A stretch of 64,000 bases of DNA from Notamacropus eugenii (GCF_028372415.1 NC_092874.1:336940151-337004150), one strand, 5' to 3'. Counted from the first letter of the stretch, positions 33,796 through 46,811 are shown. The notes: generated by a model not told the origin, from the letters alone. Made by a program: numbers and translations.

Positions 33796-34182
33796 AAATA
33801 CATAAAAATACATTTGGAAATTTTACATGTATTATATACCGTGTTCTAGTAAGCAAACCTCATCAGTACTTAGGATATAATTATTGCCTAAAAAATGAAA
33901 GATGCTTATGTTCTGGAGAATTTATTATTTTTGAAGAATGAAAGGCTATAACTAGAAGCTACATGCTTTGAAATGCCTAAAAGGATAGGGATGATGCAGT
34001 TTCTTCTGTACAATATCATCAATGTTTATTCTCAACCTCAGTTATCTTAAGAATGGCTAATAATTTCTGTTTTATTTTTGTGAGAAAATGTAATTTCAAA
34101 TGAATATATGGAAGGGAAAGACTACTTTTTAGAATAAGAAATTTAAAAGTAGCTGAGACAGAATAATTAAAATTTCCCAGAA

Positions 34183-34305
34183 CACTGGGTGCTGTACTAA
34201 GCAAGGGGATTCTAAAAGAGTTGAAAGACAGTCTCTGACTTCAAGGCATTCATAATTTAACGGAGGAGAAAAGCAAACATGTACAAACTAGTTATATACG
34301 TACAT
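34183..34305 (-). repeat. L2 3' end, inverted fragment
   Basis: 'actgggtgctgtactaagca', 'gaaagacagtctctgacttc' and 'aaggcattcataatttaacg' follow the reverse-complemented L2 terminal region. Confidence 0.6.
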
Positions 34306-34399
34306 ACATGTGTATATATGTAACGTATGTATTTTATGGAAGGAAGGCTCGTCTTCCATTAAAAGTTATTCTCCACAGGAATGGCAGCTACTATATTGA

Positions 34400-34620
34400 T
34401 TTGTGGTTGGGAGTGCCTTCCTCTCTAAAGGTTACTTTGTATCTACTGTATATAGATTTTGTTTATACGTGTATCTTGTGTACATATGGTTTCTCCCATT
34501 AGAATGTGAGCTTCTTGAGGTCAGGGATTATTTTAGGTTTTCCTTTGCTTCCCTAGGACCCAGCACTGTGTCTGATACATAAAAAGAGCTTCATAAATTC
34601 TTGTGGATTGATTGCTTGTA
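34400..34620 (+). repeat. L2 3' end fragment
   Basis: 'tctcccattagaatgtgagc', 'ttcttgaggtcagggattat', 'gacccagcactgtgtctgat' and 'gagcttcataaattcttg' are the L2 3' terminus in plus orientation, about 100 bp from an inverted L2 end. Confidence 0.75.
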
Positions 34621-36520
34621 GGGGCTCAATTCATGTTAAATAATGACCACGGACCATCATATGACCTCTAGTTGGGCTTCTGAAATAGCTTATGTGCCCA
34701 ACAACTTCTGATATATCTTTCCATGTGCCCAAGATGCATTTCACGTTGACTGAAGTTTACTTTTGGCTAATTCTTTAGTTTGGGTGGTGAGAGATATAAA
34801 CCCTTGATGTGAATATAGATACTTCCTGTTATTTGGAATAGATGAACCGGTTAACAGTATACACCACAGTTACTTCCACAGTTCCTATTTCTTCATTAGA
34901 TTCCAATGTATTTCTATGAGACTACAGAATATTCTGTCTCTGTCTCTCTTTCTTCACTCCCTACTCCCCTCTCTTTTCTTTCTCTCTTTTGGCTGAGTAG
35001 TTTGTATTCTGGGCACTTCCTACGCTCTTAAGGCTTTACTTATGTACAAAGTTAAGAAAAGAGATGCTAATGTCAAAAAATTCTTTCATGGCTTACTCAC
35101 TCTTTTCTCAAATTTCATAACGCCATTTCCCATCTCTACGTGTTATAGAAAGCCATTAATGTTTGTAGAATACCAAGCTAACCAATAGTTTTAAACTCTC
35201 AAACTAGTCTCTAATTAAAAATCATGATATATAAATCTTAGATTATATTCTCATCAGTATTCATAACTAATAAACACAAAATGGTTCCTCAAAGTTTTTT
35301 CTAAAGTTTGACTAAAAGCAAATAGAAGAAGAGGTATAAAGTATAAATTAATATAATTAATAATTTTAATATTAATAAGGTATAAAGTATAAATCATTAA
35401 ATATTCCAGATATTCCTTTAATAAGATTAGGTCTAATACTCAATGTGTAGGTCTTAAAAAATGTTAAGTTGTGAAAACTAATTTAGGCATCAAGGATGTC
35501 TTATATAAAAGAGGGGGAGGAAGAGTGAAAGATAGTGAAAGAGGGAGGAGGAAAAAAGAGAAAAGAGGAATACGCTTAAGGAGAATAGATACGAATGGAA
35601 AAGGTGGTTTAAAATTATAATAGTCTGGACCATTTCTCAAAGTTGAATGTTCAAGTTCATACCCCAAGGACATAATTTTGAATTAGAATTTTAGTTATTT
35701 AAAAAACTGTATATAATAATAATTTTAAGAACTCTTTTCTTTTTGTAGTAAAAGTTTTAATGGGGGACAAAAAAGTCAGGTGCTATCTATGGTGAAAATG
35801 ATCCAAATATTTGTGTGCAGAGACAGGCAGAGAAAAGAAATTAGCTTTCGACATAGCTGACATTTAACTTTTTATTTTTTCTAGCCTTTCCACGATAATC
35901 TCATCAAGACCTTAGATAAATTCAGCAAGTTGTCAGGAGAATACAGAATTAATTAGACCAAATCTATGACCAGGCCTGCATGACTGAAAGGACAATTAGA
36001 GTCACCCACATGGGTCTTTTCAATTTTCCCATCCCCCACCAACACAGATCTATACATTAAAACTACTAAGTAATTTGTTTAAGAGCCCCCGTGCATGCCC
36101 TGGCACGGCATTCTCTCATTTCTCCCAAGAAAAGCCATGAACTTGAATTAGACATTCCTTTTTATTTTTCTTTGACAAGGGCACATTAATAATATAAAAG
36201 TGAATGATGGTGTTATCTTTCCTTACGTAATCTCCTTTCATTCCCAAACCCCTTTCTTTCTTTTTTTTCAGGCCAATCTCAGGCTTATTACTGATTTTAC
36301 CTGGGGTGGGGATGCTGCTGTAGGAAGGCTTAAACCTTTACAAAATAAAAAGACATCTGTCTGGTGCACTCACTGTACCCAGCTTTCACTTGAATGACAG
36401 AGAAGCCTAAGTTAAAGCTATAGTCTGCCAGAGGCTTAATGTGGATAATATCCCTAGCTTGGTTATGGCATTGTGTATTTCTCTTTTAGAAAGCTAGGTG
36501 GTTGTTATTTGTGTTGTTAT
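34621..36520. other. intronic DNA, AT-rich, nothing recognised
   Basis: No element assigned. A 16-bp direct repeat (ggtataaagtataaat) occurs at about 35332 and 35379, flanking an AT-only stretch. A/G-rich run near 35510-35570. Confidence 0.4.
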
Positions 36521-36521
36521 T

Positions 36522-36605
36522 ATACAGTGTCCCAAAAATCTTTGTACAGTTTTAAGCCATTAAAGATTTAAATTAACTTCAAACTTTAATAGCTTATAAC
36601 TGGAT
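36522..36605 (+). mobile_element. mariner-like terminal fragment
   Basis: 'tacagtgtcccaaaaatctt' at a TA site, followed by 'gtacagttttaagcc', resembles the terminus of Tc1/mariner elements of the CAG(G)GTGTCCCAAAA type. No transposase or second terminus found. Confidence 0.4.
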
Positions 36606-36985
36606 GTAGACACCGTGTGTGTGTACATACATAAACACACATCTGCATATACACATACACACACAGAATTTCATATTGTAAGGATATGTTTCTGTCTGAG
36701 TATGTCTATTTTAATCTACCTCTTTGATTAATTCAAGAAATTACTTCATTTCAATTAAATTCAGCAATTATATTTTAACTCCATACTACTTATTCAGGTG
36801 TCCACAGCTGTATTCAGCAGGCACCAGCAACTATATGGGGAACTGTCCAATGTGGGAGTACCAGCAGCCAGGCTCCTCAGCACTGTGCTGTCTTCCTCAA
36901 TGCTTATACTATGATGATTCCTAGCTCCCTTTTTATGGCTCAACTTCAACCTATAAGGTCCATGTCTTCCCCTGAGATTCACTAC
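36606..36985. other. intronic DNA with short CA-rich stretch
   Basis: CA/TG-rich 36615-36665, otherwise unremarkable. Confidence 0.4.
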
Positions 36986-37220
36986 TGTACATTGAAAAGA
37001 ACATTAGATTTATGGTCCAAAGTTCTGGATTCAAATCCCATTTTTCCCAATATCTATCTGACTTAGTGAAAGGTAGAGAAATAAACAGGAAAAACCAACA
37101 AATGGTTCAAGGCAAAAAAACAAAAGAGAAAGTATCTGGGCCTCAGTTTACTCATCTGGAAAATAAGGAGTTGGGAACCAGATAATTTTGAAGGTCCCTT
37201 TCATCTCTGTATTTAAGATT
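36986..37220 (+). repeat. MIR-like SINE with internal extra sequence
   Basis: 'gaaaagaacattagatttat', 'gttctggattcaaatcccat', then after an A-rich interruption 'ctgggcctcagtttactcat', 'ctggaaaataaggagttggg' and 'aaggtccctttcatctctgt'. MIR order is kept. Confidence 0.6.
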
Positions 37221-37254
37221 CTACTAAAGCAGTAACAGAAATTATCTATCTCCC

Positions 37255-37395
37255 TTCATACTCAAAAGGGACCAAAGTGACATCACTATGTCAGGGTCCA
37301 TGTACAGTGTATCTGATTGTGGCTGATCTGACCAATAAAAGTTTGGAAGGCTTTATTGCAGGTCAGGCATAAATAGTCCATGTGGACCTTTAGAA
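37255..37395 (+). repeat. possible unnamed interspersed repeat
   Basis: The segment with 'tgtggctgatctgaccaata' and 'gcaggtcaggcataaatagt' has the look of an interspersed repeat. There is no second copy in the window to confirm it. Confidence 0.2.
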
Positions 37396-37434
37396 CTGAG
37401 AAGTTTCTAAATCTGTTTCTAAATCACATTTCTG

Positions 37435-37480
37435 TACACACACACACACACATACACACAAACACACACACACTCACACA
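37435..37480. repeat. (CA)n impure microsatellite
   Basis: CA units with AT and CT interruptions (cacatacacacaaacacaca). Confidence 0.95.
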
Positions 37481-38034
37481 ATTTAGGAAGAAAAAGTTTG
37501 ACTAAACTAACAACTGATAAAATTGAGATTGTTTAAAAGTAAAATAATAGGTTTAATCCTTCTACAACTTGAAGCATTTCTATTTCTATATCTTCCCAAA
37601 GAAATATCTTAAATTCTACTTTAGATTATCAAATAAGAAAAAAAGGTAACTATTTACTCTTCAACACATTGAAGGCACATAATTGAGTGGTTTACTATTT
37701 TTTGTAACTAAAGGTAAGTTCTACTTACCTGTAGAATTTTAGATTTTTTCCCTAAATCGTGGTATGAACTCTCTTGATAGAATAGCTTCTCTTATTTATT
37801 TACAGAAGTGATAAGAATCTCTTAACCAATTTGTCTCTAAATTTACCACAGATATATTTTTTAGACTTATTTTAAACCTTTGGAGATTAAATAGGCTGTA
37901 AGTGGTTATTAAAAATATTACATTTCTGTGAGACAATCTTATGCACGATTTACAAACTAGCAGAGTGACAATGGACAAAATCAAAGGTATTAGCTCATTC
38001 ATTCACAGTTGATGACAGTAGTTTGTTTTTATGA
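37481..38034. other. intronic DNA, nothing recognised
   Basis: AT-rich, no supported element. Confidence 0.4.
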
Positions 38035-38140
38035 GGATAATAATAGCAGTGTTCCTTACAGGGCTTTGTTGTGAGGATTAAATGAGATCATATAGAAGGT
38101 ACTTTAGAACTCTCTGTAAATATTAGCTCTATTATTGTTT
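38035..38140 (+). repeat. MAR1-like 3' fragment
   Basis: 'acagggctttgttgtgagga', 'ttaaatgagatcatatagaa' and 'ctctgtaaatattagctcta'. Confidence 0.75.
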
Positions 38141-38183
38141 AAAATCAAATTTCTTCTGATGATTCACCCATATATAAAAATAA

Positions 38184-38395
38184 AAAGCTGGCATTTATTG
38201 AGCACTTCAAGGCTTACAAAGCACTTTATATGCATTATCTCACTTGATCTCCCCAACAACTCAGTGAGGTAGGGACTGTTGAACTGTATTATCCTTGGTT
38301 TATAGCTCAGGAAGCTGATACTGAGATAAGTGATGGCCATTGTCACACAAAGGGAGAGGTTAAACTCTGTCCTACCCTCACTCTAGGTCCTCCCT
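38184..38395 (-). mobile_element. MAR1-like SINE, inverted
   Basis: 'aagctggcatttattgagca', 'caaagcactttatatgcatt', 'atctcacttgatctccccaa' and a degraded head. Only 45 bp separates it from the plus-oriented fragment at 38035-38140, making an inverted pair. Confidence 0.8.
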
Positions 38396-39004
38396 TGGAT
38401 CAACTGCGCACTGCCATATCATTTAATCTCACCTTAAATCAATATTTCTAGCACTCCTACTTCATTCCTGTTTTACGTGTGTCAGTTAGTTTAATAAAAA
38501 TTATAATATCAGCCAAGAAACTATTGAAAATTAGAAATATGCTAATTCACACACACATATAGAAGAATCAAAACTCTTTCCATTTCTCTTGTTCTTGACC
38601 CTTGCCTCTGACCAACCTAATCCATTCTCTCCCCTGATCATAAATATCCCCTCTCTTGAAAAATCCACATTTAGCACACAAAGGGAGTCTGGATATTGCT
38701 TAGTATACTTACTAGAGTCAGTGGTGTAAAGAAAAAAGCATCAGACTGAGTCAGAGAACTTGAATTTGTATTCTGCCTTTGCAGAAATTAATCTTTCCAG
38801 GCGAGATAATACATTTAGGCACTTATCGTTTGTTAACATCTTAGCTCATATACATTCTCTCCTTAGTAGAAAACCCCTGAGTAAGTAAGTTTTATTGGAA
38901 AGAGGAGAATGGAAATGGCTTTGCTTGGAGTGCTACTTGGCTTAGTGGGGAGCCCTGGGCATCATGAGGCATATTCGTACTTACCTATGTAGTGACACAG
39001 GTTC

Positions 39005-39060
39005 ATTCAATCCACAAGCATTTGTTAAATTCTTCCTAGATGCTGGGCACTGAATGAGTG
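39005..39060 (-). repeat. L2 3' terminus fragment, inverted
   Basis: 'tccacaagcatttgttaaat' then 'tagatgctgggcactgaa'. Confidence 0.5.
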
Positions 39061-39544
39061 AACCCTGAAGGCCAACTATGTACTTCACCATTTTGCCTGG
39101 AGGCAAGAGTACCTCCATCCCTATTCGCATATCCCAAATTATAGCTAAGACACCCATTGCTAGTCACATATTTTCAAAAAAGTTGGTATATGTCCAGAGA
39201 AACACACTCCTTAAAGAGACTACTGGCATACTGGAAACTTAGTATTGAAACAGAAAAAAATTTTGAGTAGATCTGGATAAACCAGTGGCCATCTCAACTA
39301 ATCTAATTAAAAGTAGTCACCAAACTATCCACTATGGAGCACTGCTGTTTTAGGTCAAATGAAGAGGGGTCTCATGAGAAAATGTTGATGGTAGATACAT
39401 TGTTTTCATCTCAAATAAAAATGGAATTTAAAATGCTTATTGCAGAATTTTCAGTATAAAATGGACAAAATTTTTTCTATTCTGCTGCAAAATTTATCTC
39501 AGTGGTACTCCATTACTCCCCCCCACCGAAGTTTCCAGAACACT

Positions 39545-39605
39545 CAATCAAGCAACATTTATTAACAACCTACTGAGTGCTAGGTACCATGCTAAGTGCT
39601 GGTCA
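39545..39605 (-). repeat. L2 3' terminus fragment, inverted
   Basis: 'caatcaagcaacatttatta' then 'ctactgagtgctaggtacca' and 'tgctaagtgctgg'. Confidence 0.65.
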
Positions 39606-42600
39606 GCATTTATGATTTCCATAAGTATATTTTGAATCTCCAAATATTCCTTGGCTAGGTTAATTTGGGAAATACTGCTCTAAGGCAGTACTAATTTCTA
39701 CCAGACTAAACTGTCTATCCCCAGTCACAAAGTTCTGTTGAATAACAACAGGTATCTGAGGAGTTAAAGAGAGAGTGAATAACTTATTCTTACCATTTAT
39801 ATATCAAATAGAAAGGAATGGTTTTGACTAAGTCTCATTTTTTAAAAACACCAGGCAATGATTAGATCAGACTGGAGTAAAGTTTTCACAGAAAGGAAAA
39901 TAAATATTGACCATGAAGAATTCTTTTTATCAAATTTGGAGCAAAATAGAATTTAGTTATGACTTCCCATAAGATGTAGAAAACACTCCCCTCTCCCCCT
40001 TTGTGACCCTTAATGGTATGTACCCACTCAAACTAGAAATGAAATTGATTAAATAAATGGTACATTGTTTAAAGCATATCGATGTGTTAGTTTGATTTAA
40101 ATCGCTCACTTAACCAATAATCTAATTCAGCTCTCTATTTTTTTCTTCAACCACAACAGGTATATCCTCAAACTCTATTGATATTGTCTCCTTCCAAGTA
40201 AAATAATGTCTTATTTCAGAAGCTTCCCATGATATGCATATATAAGACTATCCTAAAATTTCTGATTGAGTAGAAATACTTCAAGAGTAGAATGTTTCTG
40301 AATATTAATTTTTAAGTAGCCTTTCTACAGCTCTCAACAATGTTACATAACAAAATCTGGATAAGAACTTTTCGGGGGAATTCACAATTCACTCTTGTTA
40401 TCATCATTTACATTATAAACTGCTGTGATTCTCACTTTTTCTGTGTGACCCGTAATGGTGACACCAATTCTGATGGAGTCTTTGCAACCAGTCTTATAAC
40501 CTTGCTACATGTCTATATTTAGTTGGAAACAAGGGACCAGTTAGGGGCTATGGTGATGCCAGAATGACTTGAGAGAAAAGATATCTTACTCCTCTTTTTG
40601 TTGAGTGATGACAAAAGACAAATCATAATCTAAAAATAAATGGACATTTGCATTCATGTTTAAAAGTCCACCTTAGTAATTACAGGATAAATAAATAAAA
40701 ATTGTGAAACCTGGGTAGAATTGATAAAGTGAAAAGTCATGGCTGCATCTAATTTGCCATCTCTGTGACTAAAAGACAGAATGGAGAGGCTATAGACAGT
40801 TAGAGACCAGATGAAACAGAGCCATTGACTGTGCTCCCACTAAAGAATCTAGGACTGAAAAGATATCGAGCAATTCTAAAAAAGTAGTAAGGACAAAATA
40901 CACTACACAAGGCCAGTAGGGTAAGGAAGGGCAAGGTCAGTTAGTTACTGACAAGGAAAAGGATTTCATTTTCTGTAGCAACACGTTTGAGTAGTTTTCT
41001 ATACCTATTCTTAGGCTTTGTTAGTACGACTATACATGCATACAGGACTGTCATGTTACTTACAGTGTAGAGGGTAAAGCCTTGGAACATTCCACAGAGG
41101 GGCAGAGGGCTAGTCTTTATTATTTTGAAAGGGGGAGACTAAATACAATGGCAGCAGAAGGGAAAGTTTAGTTGTGCAAGGCAAGGAACAGTGATCGGTG
41201 TTTTGACAAAGGTGAGAAACATATAGAATTAAATCAATACTGAAAACACAGCAAGGAAAAGAAACGAAAACAAAAGCAAACATACTCTGGAAATGCAGCC
41301 TTACTGGGGACAGCTCTCTACAGTTGGCAGCATTTAGCTAAGGGCATGTGCTTATTAATCGATCTTTGTAGTCAATCAAAAGAAAAAAGGGAATCAGACA
41401 CCTGACTCCTCCTGACTTGGCCATCCAACATATCATTTTCTGCTTAGTGAAGAAAAGAGAGGTAACTTAGAAACAATTCCAGAGTATATTTAGCTACCAA
41501 AGCTGTGGGCACACAAATGTCACATTTCCGTGAATTAACCCATTGAAAGAACATCCCTTTTCAGTGGCCCACAGATGACCGAAAAGACACTTGTACCGAA
41601 TTAGATGCTGAACACAGATGGATGTGACATCACCAAGGCATCAGGATCAGAGAAAATAAAGAGGCAAATGGATTAAGGATCACTTCAATTTGAGAGACAT
41701 ACATGTGGACAAGAAAAGAAAGAAAACATATCCGAAAGAATAACCCGACTACTAAATCACATCACAGAGCACTTTGCAAAATGAAACATAAGTTTAAAAG
41801 AAATTCATGGATGTTGAAAGAAAAGAAATCTACAGGAGCGGGAGGTGGGGAGAAGGAAAAACAAAATCATGGTAAAAAAACTAAGCTAAAATCTTTCTGA
41901 ATTTTGCATAACAACTCATTGGCATTGCCCCTCCAAAGCACTTAATCAATTGTGCTAGAAAAGCCACATTTGATTGGGCAAGGCAAGGAGTTAATAGCAC
42001 ATGAATAGTGGTAATGGTAGAGACCCACGCAATCACCTCTGCCACCATTGTCTGACAACATGTAGACTGCTTCCAGCTTTGTCAATATTCATAATTAGAC
42101 CCCAAAGAATGAACAATGCAGAATTTTTAAACTGTCAACTATTAATAAGACTCTTTGATAACCTCCACTCCCTGGGGAGATAACCATTCATAATAAGCTA
42201 CCAACCCCCATTAGTTAGTGAAATGAAATGAAAATGATTACAACTGAGAGCTTAAACATTTTGTTAATATTTTTTCTTGTGTTTCAGGAAACCTCCATGT
42301 GTACACAAGTTGTTTTGAAGAAGTTGCCTTTTGTCCACTGAAAATACAGATGTGGCAAACAATTCTGGGTCATGGAACCACACAAAACAAATCACAGCTA
42401 ATGCACATAACCTGTAACCTGCTGTGACTGGATCCTTACCCTATCACAAATTAGCATGGTATATTCTTGGGAGGTTAAGGACACCAAGTACCCCTTCAGC
42501 ATAATGAAACTGATGAGACCAGACTAGCAATTTGCTTACATTTGGGGACAGGGAACACTATAAAAAAAAGATGAAGGCTAAAGAACATTGCAAAAGGTTA

Positions 42601-43947
42601 AGGGAAGACACTCTCAAGGAAAGATTAAAAAGATTAAACGGTATTGCTTGGCTAAGCAATAACTAGACACAAGATACCCCTATATATTCTCAGTAAGATT
42701 AATAGCATTAACTTGATACAAAAGGACTGTAGCAGAGGAACTAGAAAGAAATAAAGGAAAGGGAAATTTAGGATGAAAATATTATAATGGTAAGTGGTAG
42801 TCTTTCAAGGGTCAAGGTGTCAGCTCTATCCCTTGAGACACAAAAAACTGAACTGGACCAAATTCTTGAAAGCAGACAGGAGTAAACAATTCTGAATGGA
42901 GTGGAAAGGCTAAGCAAAATAACTGGCCTTTTCAGTTTCTGATTTGCAAGACTCTTTTCTGGACAAGTAAAGGCTTCTTTGGTTGCAGCTGTGACTAAAG
43001 TAGCATGTGTTAATGAGGTCCAACAAATGGTGAAAAAAGATTACATTTCCTGTCCCTAGTTGACCAAAGAAAGGAAAGGAAAATTTTGAACAGTTCAAAG
43101 TACAAACTCTTCATTTACTTTGGCTTCCTTTCCAGTTTTAACAAAAAATATTTCTGCTTGATTAAACTGTATTTAAATCTTCATTTTTAAGAACAATTAC
43201 AGTGCATATGAGGTGATAGCTCTATGCAAACACCATTAAACTATGTATTTGGACAGTTTCTCTGTGCTTTGTGTCAAACAGTGATACGGTACAAAAGTTG
43301 GATTTCTTTCTTTAGTGATTAGCACATTTGCTGAGCAAAAGGCTGGAAAAAGCATTTGTTAAATAAAGCTATTTTAATCATTTGTTTTCTCTTTTTGGTG
43401 CTATATTTTGATTTTATGCATCTTTATTTTTTACTGCTAAGACTGGAGCTCTGAGATTTCTTGTTTACATAGTTTTCCTACCCAGGAAGGCTCATTCCTG
43501 CCATTTGTCAATGGTTGGATGAGTTTACCTGTGTTTCAGGTGAATTCAGCTTGCCTTCACTGCTTTGCCTTAGGTCACAAAGCTAAAAGGAAGTGAAAAC
43601 ACCACTAAAGGCTACGGAGATGAAAGGGAGGAGGATTAGCCTCAGTCAGCTTTGCTTAAGGCTAAGCTTCCCTCTATTTAACAGAGAAAACTTTCATTTC
43701 AAAGGTGTTAATTCCTTCCTCTTCCAATAATAATGAGAATATACTTGTATTATTTGTTTTGTGTGGTTTTCTTATTCAGTGGATGTTTTGGTTAAGGCCT
43801 AAAATGGAGCAGTTTGTTTCTGACTTTTTCATAAGCTTTTAATAACCATGCAGTGGAGATTTATGCAGTATTATCAAGATTTAGCTGGAAGCAGTTACAA
43901 AGTCTTCCCCCCCACCCTTTTCCCCACAGGAAGAGTTATTTCCAAGG
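39606..43947. other. repeat-poor part of the last SEMA6A intron
   Basis: More than 4 kb adjoining the stalk exon without a recognised SINE or LINE, unusual in this window. No exon-like ORF was found on either strand. It is a candidate place for regulatory sequence, but nothing more can be said from one genome. Confidence 0.4.
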
Positions 43948-43953
43948 CCTTAC

Positions 43954-44118
43954 CCTTCTTGTCTTGGTGATTATGGGATGAGACTGCCCCAAAGGGATCT
44001 GTGCTGTCAGAGGAGTCAAGCAGATCTTTCCAATCCTGCATGTGTCCCCCAGACTCATAACCCTCTTGACCCGTCGTATCTGAAGTGGTCGTGCTGGGGA
44101 AGAGGGAACTGGAGTGCC
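43954..44118 (-). CDS. SEMA6A: SEMA6A juxtamembrane stalk exon (165 nt)
   Basis: Encodes GHSSSLFPSTTTSDTTGQEG, continuing YESGGHMQDWKDLLDS and SSDSTDPFGAVSSHNHQDKK, then the first base of a Gly codon. Acceptor AAAACAG and donor G|GTAAGG. Phase 1 on both sides, 165 nt = 55 codons, so skipping would keep the frame. The segment is Ser/Thr-rich, low in hydrophobic residues and without cysteines, as expected of a flexible extracellular stalk between the PSI domain and the membrane. It differs from the human sequence at several positions, more than the neighbouring exons do. Confidence 0.97.
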
Positions 44119-44404
44119 CTGTTTTCATCACAGATATAGTTAGGAAAACATCACCTGTAAGTCATCCATCCATTTTTCTGACAGCCCAGAGCTGACACAC
44201 ATAAGCTGCCAAGAAGTTGACTGAACACCATTAGGAGACCTGCTGGGTCCTGTCTTTATTCTACTGGGGAACATATATCTCCAGAGAATCTTTGCTAAGA
44301 AGGAACTATTTCATTATTCTATTTTATTTTTCTCAGTACTGAAAGGTCCTTCTATGGCCCAACAACCAATAGTTTAGGTGTCCTAAATCCTCATGTCTTC
44401 ATTT

Positions 44405-44560
44405 AGAAGATGGCACAATGGCTAGAGCTGGGAACTTGGATTCTAATTACCCGTGTAAGCATAGGCAAGTCATGTAACTCCTTTCAGTCTCAGTTTCCTC
44501 ATCATACGATGGGCTAATAATAGCACCAAGGTCTTTGTGAGTTTCAACATGTAATGCATA
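44405..44560 (+). repeat. MAR1-like SINE, degraded
   Basis: 'gatggcacaatggctagagc', 'gcataggcaagtcatgtaac', 'cagtctcagtttcctcatca' and 'aatagcaccaaggtctttgt'. Confidence 0.7.
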
Positions 44561-44561
44561 C

Positions 44562-44690
44562 CTTTTCATTTTACAGATGAGGAAACAAAGACCTAGAGAG
44601 GGGAACAGATTTGCCCAACATCAGATAGTAAACGGGAGAACCAGGATCTGAACCTAGTTATAGATTTATGTTCCACAGCAGCAACTGAGC
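44562..44690 (-). repeat. MIR-like SINE fragment, inverted
   Basis: 'attttacagatgaggaaaca', 'aagacctagagaggggaaca' and 'agaaccaggatctgaaccta'. Directly abuts the plus-oriented copy upstream. Confidence 0.65.
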
Positions 44691-46773
44691 TTAAATGGGT
44701 CTTCTATCTTACGGGATAAAGTAATACTATCTGAAATAGTATTTTTTTTTTAAAGTCATCTAAGCCCCACCTAGCATAAAGGAATCCTTTCTATGATTCT
44801 ACAACTTTTTAAAAAAGTTGCCACATTCTGTTACAATAATAAGCTGTTAAGACAATATACTTAGTGTGTGGTTATCTCATGGACTCTATTGTATGGAAAG
44901 GGAGATATAGTCTTTCATATGCTAATAAGAAATGAAATTTGGTTAATGACTGATACTGGTTATGTGGTTATGGTTGATTTTCCTATCACTGAGGCCTCCC
45001 ACTCACCCACAGGGCTCAGGTTAGAAAGGAAAGTATTTTTGTGAAAAGAAGCAGGTGGAAAGTGATTTCAAGAAGCTTGACCTGAATGGGAATTATGGCC
45101 AAAGCACTAGATGATTGTTAGCAACTTCCTGGGTGTAAGTCCTTCAATAATCACCTGGCAAGGTAAGAATGCTAATGTGTGTCAGTGGAAAAAGCAGTTG
45201 CTTTTATTAAGCTGCTATTTCAATTCAAAGAAACTCTGATATACCCAGTCTTAGGTAGAAATGAAATGTTGCCATTCTGTGGCTTTCAAGGGGTGTCCTT
45301 GGCTTTAGTAAATTAACATGGAGCAGCTCTTTGGACAATGTGTAAAGATATGTAAGCACAATTATTGTGAATGCTTAACTGGCACATTTTGTAAGGAAGT
45401 GGAAGAAATCCACAACTAACTCCACCCTGGCTCCAACCTTGAGTTGTCATAAGCCTAAATGTGGTGAATAAAGCATTCTGTACTTCAGATGGAGAGACAA
45501 AGAGCCTGTGTTATTCTTTATCCATTCTAATAGGAAATTGGGTTCTACCAACGGAACTGAATAATATAAATCATAAGTAACTTTTAAGGGATGAGTTTTT
45601 TTTCCTTCATGAAATTTTGCTTCAGGAGGGAAAAAAAGGCAAGGAGTTTATCTACTACCAATAAAATAAAATTCCACAGCAGCCACAGCATATTGCTTAA
45701 GGCATGGCTAACATTTCAGCAAGGTGGCTTCTGATCTAAGCGTGTTATTGGTCCCTCCCCCCCGCCCCACGTAATTCTAAACATCCGCTTTCTTGCAAAA
45801 GTCTGATTCAGATTTAACTACTAAAACATGTTCATTAAAAACTCAGGAGCTGTACTTGTGGATAGAAAAACTTTAAGTTGCTGCATTTCTCCATGTTGTC
45901 ATCCCTGCACTTATTTTCAAGTTCTAATAAGTAAAGGGGCAGAAAAAGAATCTGGGAAATGGAAACTGAGTTTTCTCTCCTTTCCACTCATTTGTCCTGA
46001 GATCTGAAACACAGTCTCCATTACAGCACTCTTGGGTTTGTGATTGCTGTACTGAAATATGTGATCCAGCTTAATATAGAACTCAGCCTCCAACATAAGA
46101 AAACAATTAACAATAGTTCTGTGAAGAGCTGGGAATTGCAAAACATACCACCAAGTAGCAGGGATTTTTCTAACCCACACTGATATGCATTTTGTATACC
46201 TTCCATTTAACAGTGTTCAAGGGGTGATTTTATGGTAATACTGTAAGTACAGTTTAGGGAGAATGTTTCTAAATATGGTCATCTTGGGGAAATATATGCC
46301 TGAGGGACACATTTTCTGTAGAAAGATTTCCTGGACCATATGCTGCAAATACATGGAGAGCTCACTGGTAATGGAAAGCTATGGCTACAAGAAGAAATTA
46401 ATGTGGACCAGATGGTAGTAAGGTAGGAGAGAGTTTTACACAAATGTGAGAGATCAGCTGATGCTCTCTATCACTAAAGTGTTAGTCTAGTACACACAGA
46501 GACAAGATTTCCTCTATGCAAATTTAGAGAAACCATACTTCTGATTTACTCAGCAGAAAATATCAAGGCAGTCATTTTTTAAACTCGTGTTTCTCAGGAC
46601 AATAAAAGCAACCTGTTTTTGTAGTGAATTAAACAATCCGAAAAAGTAAGGCCTTGACTTTTCATTAAATTTTCAAAAATGCCAGGTGGAAAGAGCATTA
46701 TTAAACACATAGGTTATCTTGAAAAAAAATATCAGTCATCTCTCCTCTAAGTTAAAACTAAAGACATAAAGAA

Positions 46774-46811
46774 AACCTCTTACCTCTTTTTATAATCTGA
46801 GGTAAGAGGTT
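46774..46811. repeat. perfect 13-bp inverted repeat (hairpin)
   Basis: AACCTCTTACCTC, a 12-nt loop, then GAGGTAAGAGGTT. All 13 pairs are complementary. It lies in repeat-poor intron DNA. No longer stem is evident. Confidence 0.9.

Larger units (their letters stand above)
17205..43953 (-). other. SEMA6A: SEMA6A last intron (26.7 kb)
   Basis: It is bounded by donor G|GTAAGG (read on the minus strand at 43948-43953) and acceptor TTGCAG (17205-17210). It splits a Gly codon in phase 1 and joins the stalk exon to the transmembrane exon. It holds most of the repeats in the window. 17.2-19.4 kb and 39.6-43.9 kb have no recognised repeat. Elements inside are listed individually. Confidence 0.9.

Noticed and set aside
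46774-46811. Hairpin as a microRNA precursor
   Set aside because: A 13-bp stem is far too short and no longer pairing surrounds it.
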